DNA of 10,281 nt from CAYJRR01 sp964372275 [NCBI: uncultured bacterium] (GTDB taxonomy: Bacteria; CAYJRR01), in contig CAYJRR010000154.1 of assembly GCA_964372275.1 (NCBI GenBank), positions 1 through 10,281 on the forward strand. Direction: 5' to 3'. Shown here one piece after another: positions 1 through 7,993 of this stretch (positions are counted from its first letter, which is position 1; the number at the start of each line of letters is the position of its first letter). The translations under genes were made by a program, and so were the position numbers. The notes beneath the pieces are model-generated. The model did not search any database and was not told where the DNA came from. It worked only from the letters and a program-made list of their open reading frames with translations.

Positions 1-555
1 GGGATGCACGATCACCCGACGCAGGCGCTGATCGACTGCGCCACGATCCGCCGCCACAAGGGTCGCTTCGAGGGGAGGGTGGTGGCGATCGTCGGAGACA
101 TCGCCCACAGCCGGGTGGCGCGCTCCAACCTTCTCGCGTTGACCAAGCTCGGCGCCCGCGTGCGGGTGGCCGGGCCGCGCACGCTGTTGCCGGCGGGGAT
201 CGCGTCGATGGGGGCCGAGGTGTTCGACCGCGTCGAGCCGGCGCTCGAGAAGGCCGACGTGGTGATGGTGCTACGGCTGCAAAAGGAGCGGCAGGAGGCG
301 GGGCTGATCCCCAACGTCCGCGACTACGCCCGCCACTTCGGCGTCAACGCGCGGCGGCTGGCGGCGGCCCGGAAGGACGCGATCGTGTTGCACCCCGGCC
401 CGATGAACCGCGGCGTGGAGATCGACCCCGCGGTCGCCGACGGCGATCGGTCGTTGATCCTCCATCAGGTGACGGCCGGGGTCGCCGTGCGCATGGCCGC
501 CCTCTACCTCGCCGCCGCCGACCGCACCGGCGGCGACGTCTCCGCGTCCGTCTAG
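1..555 (+). CDS. pyrB: Aspartate carbamoyltransferase catalytic subunit, 5'-truncated
   Basis: This enzyme joins carbamoyl phosphate and L-aspartate to give N-carbamoyl-L-aspartate, the committed step of cytosolic pyrimidine synthesis. The reading frame is open from base 1 and the visible 184 residues begin inside the conserved HPTQ segment, so roughly the first 125 residues, including the carbamoyl-phosphate STRTS loop, lie outside the window. An ATG at base 4 falls inside this motif and is not the real start. Visible hallmarks are HPTQ (fragment residues 5-8), a [12 protein letters not shown] stretch matching the family's phosphate/aspartate-site region with its arginine, the RLQKER aspartate-binding loop (about residue 91 on), and [11 protein letters not shown] near residue 130. 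The HPGPMNRG form is the usual one in many bacterial PyrB proteins (HPLPR in E. coli). It ends in a short non-conserved Ala/Ser/Asp tail. No pyrC follows. Its stop codon overlaps that of the convergent radical SAM gene. The identification is secure. Confidence 0.95.
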   Translation, partial: GMHDHPTQALIDCATIRRHKGRFEGRVVAIVGDIAHSRVARSNLLALTKLGARVRVAGPRTLLPAGIASMGAEVFDRVEPALEKADVVMVLRLQKERQEAGLIPNVRDYARHFGVNARRLAAARKDAIVLHPGPMNRGVEIDPAVADGDRSLILHQVTAGVAVRMAALYLAAADRTGGDVSASV

Positions 556-2144
556 CAGCCGGTATCGGTGTCGGCGAGCACCGTCAGGCGGGGGGTGGCC
601 TTGGCCGCGGCCGTCGCCTCCGCGATGGCGCGACTGTCGACGTCGAAAACGGCCTGGCTGTAGTTGAAGCTGACGTCGTTCTCGATCCGCTTGAGATTCT
701 CGGGATCGAGCGGACGGTCCCCGCCGCTCCGGGCCGTGATCCTCGACTGGTTCCGGTATCCGCCCGTGCGGATGTAGCGGTCCTCGCTGAGTCCCAGGTC
801 GAGCTGACGGTTGAGCTCCCGGGCCCCCTCCTTGATCGCCTCCATGATCTCGTCGTCCGACATCGTCGTCATGTTGAGACAGATGTCCTGACGCTCCGTG
901 ATCGACTCGAGGAAGCGGTCCTCGTCGGTGATGAATCCGTGCTTCTTCGCGTATTCGTACATCCCGGTGTACGGGAGCGGGAGGAGGAATCCGATCGACG
1001 GATAGACGCCGGCCGCGAGGCAGAGGTCCATCGTCTCCCGGATCGTTTCGCGGGTCTCGATCGGATACCCGAAGACGACGCTGGTGCGGCTCTGGATCCC
1101 GACGTCACGCAGGAGGCGGACCTGATCGAGGAAAAAGTACGGCTCGATCCTCTTGTCCATCATCTTGAGGATCTCCGGATTGCCCGACTCGAGCGAGTAG
1201 CCGACGTCGAGACAGCCGGCCTCCTTGAACTTCCGGGCCACCTCGATCCGCTTCGCGAGGGGCCATTTGGGATGTCCGAACAGGTCGGACCGAACCGACG
1301 CGCTCCAGTGGAACTTCAATCCCGATTTGAGGATGGCGTCCGCCAGCGCTTCGGCCTGGGGGAGCGTGGAGAAGCTCAAGTCGTCCCAGAAGTTGATGTA
1401 GGTCGCACCGTACTCGTCGATGTTGCGCCGGATCTCGGTCAGGATGTTGTCGGCGGAGCGGTGCCGGTACGGGTCGTCCCAGAAGACGTAGTGGCAGAAA
1501 GTGCACTTGAAGGCGCAGCCCCGTGCGGTGACCACCGGCATCACCCGAGGCGGCCGGTTGCCGTCGATGTTCAGTCCCTGGGCCGCAGCGTGGTCGGACC
1601 GCTCGAAATACTTCCGGTAGTCGACCACGGTCCAATCGACCATCGGTAGGTCGTCGATCTTGCACGCCTTGCGTTTGGGGGTCTTCACGAACGCACCGGT
1701 CGGATCGAGAAAGGCGATCCCTTCGACCGCCCCGAGCGGGGTGCGGTCTTCGTAGGCGCGAAGCACGTCGAGGGTGGAGAACTCGCCCTCACCGATCACC
1801 ACCACGTCCGCCGCCGTGTTGCGCAGGAACAGTTCGGGGATCGATCCGGCGACGGAGTTGCCGACGACGATCTTGGTCGACGGCTGCAACTTGCGGATCG
1901 TCCGCGTCAGCCACTTGATCCACTTGTAGTGGGTGACGATGCAGCCGGTGAGGACGACGTCGTATTCGTGCGTCGCGAGGTAGTTCTCGATCGATTCATC
2001 GCTCAGGTCGTCGATGTCGACGTCCAGGAGATCGAAGTCGTACCCGTGGCGGCGGACGAAGGTCATCACCGAGGCGATCCCGACCGGCAGGAACTTGGTC
2101 GGCGATCCGCGGCGGAGGCTGGGGATGATGAAGAGGATTTTCAT
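552..2144 (-). CDS. B12-binding-type radical SAM protein, function unknown
   Basis: A 530-residue protein with the two-domain plan of cobalamin-dependent (class B type) radical SAM enzymes. Residues 1-125 look like a B12-binding Rossmann domain: a MKILFIIPS first strand, VVLTGC near 63-68, a [14 protein letters not shown] loop at 91-104 and an IGEGE motif at 117-121. The MetH-type DxHxxG motif is absent, as in many radical SAM relatives. The [4Fe-4S] motif is C210-x3-C214-x2-C217 (GCAFKCTFC), and typical barrel motifs follow ([16 protein letters not shown] at 316-331, [13 protein letters not shown] at 357-369). The start is fixed by the MKILFIIP opening; the open frame runs far upstream only because of high GC. 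No Shine-Dalgarno is visible. The tail beyond about 450 is not recognisable and ends in Cys530. The family includes methylases, cyclases and BchE/HpnP-like enzymes, but nothing here identifies a substrate. It is divergent from amt and convergent with pyrB. Confidence 0.9.
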   Translation of the reverse strand: MKILFIIPSLRRGSPTKFLPVGIASVMTFVRRHGYDFDLLDVDIDDLSDESIENYLATHEYDVVLTGCIVTHYKWIKWLTRTIRKLQPSTKIVVGNSVAGSIPELFLRNTAADVVVIGEGEFSTLDVLRAYEDRTPLGAVEGIAFLDPTGAFVKTPKRKACKIDDLPMVDWTVVDYRKYFERSDHAAAQGLNIDGNRPPRVMPVVTARGCAFKCTFCHYVFWDDPYRHRSADNILTEIRRNIDEYGATYINFWDDLSFSTLPQAEALADAILKSGLKFHWSASVRSDLFGHPKWPLAKRIEVARKFKEAGCLDVGYSLESGNPEILKMMDKRIEPYFFLDQVRLLRDVGIQSRTSVVFGYPIETRETIRETMDLCLAAGVYPSIGFLLPLPYTGMYEYAKKHGFITDEDRFLESITERQDICLNMTTMSDDEIMEAIKEGARELNRQLDLGLSEDRYIRTGGYRNQSRITARSGGDRPLDPENLKRIENDVSFNYSQAVFDVDSRAIAEATAAAKATPRLTVLADTDTGC

Positions 2145-2158
2145 CGACGCACTGGGAG

Positions 2159-2174
2159 TGCAGCCGACGTGCCA
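2159..2174 (-). promoter_or_regulatory. Candidate sigma-54 (-24/-12) promoter for the radical SAM gene
   Basis: Read on the minus strand this is TGGCACGTCGGCTGCA. It differs from the sigma-54 consensus TGGCACG-N4-TTGCA at a single specified base (C for the first T of TTGCA) and keeps the invariant GG and GC with exactly ten bases between them. Counting from the -12 C at 2160, transcription would start near 2148, only about four bases before the radical SAM ATG at 2144. That would give an almost leaderless mRNA, which fits the lack of a Shine-Dalgarno but is unusual. No enhancer-binding site was identified. The match could be coincidental in GC-rich DNA, so this is a candidate only. Confidence 0.4.
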
Positions 2175-2266
2175 TGGGCGCCCTGGCGCGGCCGACTCGG
2201 AAATGCGCCCCTTTTCGGTCGCCGCCGGGAGCGGCGTCAATTCGGTGACGGCGGCCCGGCGGCCGA

Positions 2267-3967
<1,701 letters not shown>

Positions 3968-3977
3968 CGGAACGGGC

Positions 3978-3985
3978 GGAGGGGG
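3978..3985 (+). promoter_or_regulatory. Strong Shine-Dalgarno for ilvE
   Basis: GGAGGGGG sits two bases before the ATG at 3988, inside the 20-base glnB-ilvE gap. It fixes the ilvE start and allows independent translation on an amt-glnB-ilvE message. Confidence 0.6.
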
Positions 3986-3987
3986 CG

Positions 3988-4962
3988 ATGGATCCGACGA
4001 AGTTCATCTGGCTGGACGGGGAGCTGGTGGCGTGGGAGCGCGCCATGGTGCACGTGCACACCCACTCCCTCCACTACGGCATGGCGGCGTTCGAGGGGAT
4101 CCGCGCCTATCCGACGCCGATCGGCGCGGCGATCTTCCGCCTCGACGACCACCTCCGGCGGCTCGAGGAGAGCGCGAAGATCCTGGGGATCGAGATCCCG
4201 TTCTCCCGGGAGCGCCTCGCCGACGCCTGCCGGGAGGTGGTGCGGGCCAACGGTCTGCCAGAGTGCTACCTGCGTCCGATCGCCTTCGTCGGCGAAGGGG
4301 AGCTCGGGATCCACGCCACCGGAAATCCGATCCGGGTCTCGATCTCCTGCTGGAAGTGGGGGGCCTACCTGGGTTCGGAGGGGCTGTCCCGCGGCGTGCG
4401 CGCGAAGATCTCGTCGTTCACGCGCAACCATCCGAACGCCGCCATGTCGAAGGCGAAGGTGTCGGGGAACTACGTCAACTCGATCCTCGCCAAGCGCGAG
4501 GCGCGCGACGCGGGGTTCGACGAGGCGATCCTGCTCGACGCGCAAGGGATGGTCGCGGAGGGGACCGGCGAGAACCTGTTCATCGTCCGGCACGGCCGGC
4601 TGGTGACGCCTCCGCTGCCGAACGTGCTCGGTGGAATCACCCGCGATACGGTGCTCGAGCTGGCGGGCGACTTCGGCTACGAGATCGAGCAGCGGCCGTT
4701 CGCCCGCGACGAGCTCTACATCGCCGACGAGGCGTTCTTCTGCGGGACGGCGGCGGAGATCACGCCGATCCGGGAGGTCGACGGCCGCCGCATCGGCGCC
4801 GGCGAGCGCGGACCCGTTACTCGGCGCCTGCAGGAGACCTACTTCGCCCTGGTGCGGGGGAACCTGGCGAGATTCCGGCCGGGCCGGAATCCGCGGTGGC
4901 TGTCGATGGCGACGCCGCCCGCGCGCGAATCGCGCCGCTACCGCGGCTCGCTTCCGGCCTGA
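3988..4962 (+). CDS. ilvE: Branched-chain amino acid aminotransferase (PLP class IV)
   Basis: This 324-residue enzyme moves amino groups between glutamate and the 2-keto acids of leucine, isoleucine and valine in the cytosol. Fold-type IV features in order: VHVHTHSLHYG (21-31), AFEGIRAY (34-41), CYLRPIAFVGEGELG (93-107), WKWGAYLG (122-129), the Schiff-base lysine K157 in SKAKVSGNYVNS, and EGTGENLF (191-198) whose first Glu binds the PLP ring nitrogen. FFCGTAAEITPI (250-261) is the phosphate-binding and specificity loop. These match IlvE group I rather than D-amino-acid aminotransferase or PabC. After the usual end near RWLSMA (303-308) there is a short Arg/Pro/Ser-rich extension with no known counterpart. 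It lies 20 bases after glnB and 25 bases before the DUF2339 gene with no terminator on either side, so it is probably co-transcribed with amt-glnB. Use of glutamate as amino donor gives a loose link to nitrogen control. Confidence 0.93.
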   Translation: MDPTKFIWLDGELVAWERAMVHVHTHSLHYGMAAFEGIRAYPTPIGAAIFRLDDHLRRLEESAKILGIEIPFSRERLADACREVVRANGLPECYLRPIAFVGEGELGIHATGNPIRVSISCWKWGAYLGSEGLSRGVRAKISSFTRNHPNAAMSKAKVSGNYVNSILAKREARDAGFDEAILLDAQGMVAEGTGENLFIVRHGRLVTPPLPNVLGGITRDTVLELAGDFGYEIEQRPFARDELYIADEAFFCGTAAEITPIREVDGRRIGAGERGPVTRRLQETYFALVRGNLARFRPGRNPRWLSMATPPARESRRYRGSLPA

Positions 4963-4987
4963 CGCGGCGCCAGGGCCGGGCGAGGCG

Positions 4988-7900
4988 ATGGAGATCTTCT
5001 ACGCGGTCTGCTTGGGCGCCGCCCTGTTGGTCGGTCCGGCCATATTGGCGGTAATTGCGCTGGCGCGGACGAGCGGCGTCTCGCAGCAAAAGCAGAGAAT
5101 CGCCGAGTTGGAACGGCGGATCGCCGACCTCGTGGAGCAGGTCCAGATGCTGCGCGACGCGATCGCGCGGCGGGTCTCCGGCGAGTACGTAGACGCCGCC
5201 GCCACGCCGGCGGCGCCGCCGGCGGAACCGCCAGCGGCGCCTCGGGGAACGGCCCACACGCCGGCGTGGAGCGCGGGTGCGGCGCCGGGCCCATCGTCGC
5301 CACCGGCCATGCCGGCGGACGTGCCACCTCCTTCGACCACCGCGGCGCGGGCCGCGCCTACCCCATCTGGACCACGACCACCGCCGCCGTCCTCGTTCCA
5401 ATGGGAGCGGTGGATCGGGGTGAGCTTCACCGCAATCCTCGGCGGCGGAACTCTCGCCCTGGCCGGCCTCCTGTTCTTCCACTACGCCGTGAAGACCGGT
5501 CTGCTCTCGCCGACGATTCGGGTGGTGCTGGGAACGATCGTGGGAGTGGCCTGCATCGCAGGAGGAGAAGCGTTGAGGAGCCGCCGGGCTCCAGCGTCGG
5601 CGAATGCGCTGGCAGGCGGAGGATTGGTCATCCTCTATGCGGCGTTCTGGGCGGCCTACGTGCTGTATCGCCTGATTCCACTCGAGGTGGCGGCGCCGCT
5701 GATGTTGCTGGTGACCGCGGCGGGCTGTGTGATTGCGGTCCGGCACGAGACGCTGTTCGTGGCAATCCTCGCGCTGGCCGGTGGATTCGCGACGCCCCTC
5801 CTGCTGTCCGCCGGTCACGATCGGCCCGTCGGACTCTTCAGCTACGTTCTCCTCCTCGACGCGGGATTCCTTTGGATTGCGTGGAGGCGGCGGTGGGCCG
5901 TGCTCGGGCTACTCGCCCTCGCCGGTACGTCGCTCCTTCAGACTCTCTGGATCGCGAAGAATCTCGGACCCGGGGGGCTTCCACTCGCGCTCGGGATCGT
6001 CGGACTGTTCGCCGGCGTGTTCGCGTTGAGCGGTCGCCTCGCGCCCGCCGAGGGACGTTGGGTCTGGCTGCTCGGACAAGCGGGAGGAGTGCTGATCCCA
6101 TTCGCCTTTGCGCTCCACTTCGCGGTGAACGCGCGGCTGGGAAGTCATTTCCTGCCGATCGGCGCGCTCCTGGTTCTCCTGACCGCCGCCGCCGGCTGGA
6201 TCGGTCGGGAATCGAAAACGCCGTTCGTCCCCTTGGGCGCGGCGGCCGGATCACTCGCCGTTTCCGGGGTCTGGTTGCTGGTGCGCGGCTCCGTTGCGGA
6301 TCTTGCGTGGGAGGCCGCGCTGATCGGCGTGCTGATCGCGGCCGTGCTTCACGCCTTCGTGGAGATCGACCAACGGCGCGCGGGCCTGGAGAGTCCGATG
6401 CCCGCGGCGCTGTCGTCGTCTTGCGGTTTCCTGTTCCTGTTCGGGATCGCGGCCTTCGGCCGAGGCGGGGCCTCCTATTGGCCCTGGATCGCCGCATGGA
6501 GCGCCTTGGCGGGAATCCTGCTCCGACAGGCCGGCGTGCCCGGATTCGCTCCCGTGCAGAGCGTCGCCGCCGTCGGCCTCGGTCTGGCACTGACGTTCCT
6601 CCACGGCGGCCACGCGGGTGACGCGAGATTCCCCGAACCGCTCGTCCACCACGGCGTCGTCCTGGCCTTCGCGACTTCGTTGCTCGGGATCTCGTTGATG
6701 CGCCGGGAACCCGCGACGAGGATGGCCGGCCACCATGCGGCGGCGCTGTTGTCAGTCGTGCTTTCCGTCGGCGGAACGACGTCCGTGGCATGGCGAGAGC
6801 TCGACCCGTCGTGGCTCCTGCCGGGGGCCGCGCTCGTCCTCGGCTTCATCGCCGTGCTCGGTGGCACGCGCGCGAAAAGTGGCACGTGGATCCTGGTCGC
6901 CGCGCTGACGACGGTTTTCGCACACCACGGATGGACCGATCGGATCCTGGGCGATCCGGGACGAGTCGCCGCGGGGCTCGCCGTCCAGGCGCTTGCGGTT
7001 CTTCTGTTCACCGCGTGGCCGTTCGCCGTGCCGGGAGCCTTTCGGGAGAGCCGCGCGGCGTGGCTCACGTCGGCGCTCGCTGGGCCGCTTTGGTTTCTGC
7101 TGCTGCGGCGCCTCTTCCTGGCGCGATTCGGCGATGCCGCCATCGGGCTGCTCCCATTGGGCCTCGGGGCCGTGTCACTGGTCGCGGCGCGGCTCGCCGT
7201 TCGGGCATGGCCGCGCGGATCGGCGATGCGGGGAACCGCCCTTGCGCCCCAACTCGCCGCGGCGCTGGGTTTCGTCAGCATCGCGATCCCGATGCAGCTT
7301 CGCAACGAGTGGATCACGATCGCGTGGGCGCTCGAAGCGGTCGCGGCGATCTGGCTCTGGCGCCGCTTCGATCAGCCTGCGCTGAAGTACTTCGGCCTGG
7401 CGTTGCTCGCCGCCGTGACGGTGCGGCTGGTCGGAAACGCCGCGGTGCTCGACTACTATCCGCGCGGGTCGGCGCGCATCGTGAACTGGCTTCTCTATAC
7501 CTACCTCCTTCCTGCGGCCGCGCTGCTCGCCGCATCGGCGCTCCTTCGTGCACCCGGTGCTCCGCCCCTCAGGTCGTGGGAGACGCCGTTCCATCCCAAA
7601 GGGGCGCCGCTCTTCGCTTCGGCCTGCGGGCTGGCGGCGATCGTCGTCGTCTTCGCCCTCCTCAATCTGGAGATCGCCGACTGGTACTCCACCGGGGACC
7701 GCCTGGTCGTCAGCTTCGAGCGCATGCCGGCGCGCGATGTGGCTACCTCGATCGTCTGGGCGATCTACTCCGGTCTGCTGCTGGCGATCGGGATCGCCCG
7801 GACGAGCCGTTGGCTGCGCGCGGTCGCGCTCGGCTTCTTCGTCCTGACCGTGGCGAAGGTCTACTTCTACGATCTCTCCTCCCTTCGGGATCTGTATCGA

Positions 7901-7993
7901 GTCGCCTCCACCGCGGGGCTCGCCCTGGTGCTGATCCTCGTCTCCTTCGGCTATCAGCGATTCGTGTTCCGCAAGTCCGCCGGAGGTCCGTGA
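4988..7993 (+). CDS. Large polytopic membrane protein, DUF2339 family
   Basis: A 1001-residue protein of unknown function that should sit in the inner membrane. The ATG at 4988 is preceded by a modest GAGG and begins an N-terminal membrane segment (about 5-27). A predicted coiled coil follows (about 32-62, heptads of Leu/Ile/Val with Arg/Glu), then a Pro/Ala/Ser-rich linker (about 70-136). From about 139 (WERWIGVSFTAILGGG) it matches the DUF2339 pattern as I remember it: HYAVKTGLLSPTIRVV, ANALAGGGLVILYAAFWAAYVLY, and ALAGGFATPLLLS. The rest is roughly two dozen hydrophobic segments. It closes on AKVYFYDLSSLRDLYR and a last membrane segment ending SFGYQRFVF, again typical of the family. At 1001 residues it is at the long end of the family. 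The stop overlaps the next ATG (TGATG). DUF2339 and DUF3999 genes occur side by side in other bacteria as I recall, which supports a joint role in the envelope. Confidence 0.85.
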   Translation: MEIFYAVCLGAALLVGPAILAVIALARTSGVSQQKQRIAELERRIADLVEQVQMLRDAIARRVSGEYVDAAATPAAPPAEPPAAPRGTAHTPAWSAGAAPGPSSPPAMPADVPPPSTTAARAAPTPSGPRPPPPSSFQWERWIGVSFTAILGGGTLALAGLLFFHYAVKTGLLSPTIRVVLGTIVGVACIAGGEALRSRRAPASANALAGGGLVILYAAFWAAYVLYRLIPLEVAAPLMLLVTAAGCVIAVRHETLFVAILALAGGFATPLLLSAGHDRPVGLFSYVLLLDAGFLWIAWRRRWAVLGLLALAGTSLLQTLWIAKNLGPGGLPLALGIVGLFAGVFALSGRLAPAEGRWVWLLGQAGGVLIPFAFALHFAVNARLGSHFLPIGALLVLLTAAAGWIGRESKTPFVPLGAAAGSLAVSGVWLLVRGSVADLAWEAALIGVLIAAVLHAFVEIDQRRAGLESPMPAALSSSCGFLFLFGIAAFGRGGASYWPWIAAWSALAGILLRQAGVPGFAPVQSVAAVGLGLALTFLHGGHAGDARFPEPLVHHGVVLAFATSLLGISLMRREPATRMAGHHAAALLSVVLSVGGTTSVAWRELDPSWLLPGAALVLGFIAVLGGTRAKSGTWILVAALTTVFAHHGWTDRILGDPGRVAAGLAVQALAVLLFTAWPFAVPGAFRESRAAWLTSALAGPLWFLLLRRLFLARFGDAAIGLLPLGLGAVSLVAARLAVRAWPRGSAMRGTALAPQLAAALGFVSIAIPMQLRNEWITIAWALEAVAAIWLWRRFDQPALKYFGLALLAAVTVRLVGNAAVLDYYPRGSARIVNWLLYTYLLPAAALLAASALLRAPGAPPLRSWETPFHPKGAPLFASACGLAAIVVVFALLNLEIADWYSTGDRLVVSFERMPARDVATSIVWAIYSGLLLAIGIARTSRWLRAVALGFFVLTVAKVYFYDLSSLRDLYRVASTAGLALVLILVSFGYQRFVFRKSAGGP
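5195..5405 (+). repeat. Low-complexity Pro/Ala-coding stretch inside the DUF2339 gene
   Basis: This stretch is dominated by GCC, GCG, CCG and CGG triplets, especially 5198-5240, with many short inverted CGCCGGCG-type motifs. It encodes the flexible Pro/Ala/Ser linker (residues 70-136) between the coiled coil and the membrane core. It is imperfect, not a clean tandem array, and is probably prone to length variation. Confidence 0.5.

Noticed and set aside
566-583. Hairpin CGGTG-N8-CACCG just after the pyrB stop as a terminator
   Set aside because: The stem is only five pairs, no T tract follows, and it lies in the coding part of the radical SAM gene.
2176-2183. GGGCGCCC palindrome in the divergent region as an operator
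   Set aside because: Eight-base GC palindromes are expected by chance at this composition and the flanks do not extend the symmetry.
2212-2240. Minus-strand TTGACG (2235-2240) as a sigma-70 promoter for the radical SAM gene
   Set aside because: The -35 is good but no acceptable -10 lies at 16-18 bases; the sigma-54-like element is a better match.
4631-4987. Upstream extension of the DUF2339 frame inside ilvE
   Set aside because: It is a Ser/Arg-rich shifted frame of ilvE; the ATG at 4988 starts a membrane segment and has a ribosome site.
6790-7992. Upstream extension of the DUF3999 frame inside the DUF2339 gene
   Set aside because: Arg-rich shadow; the ATG at 7993 begins a signal peptide and overlaps the preceding stop.
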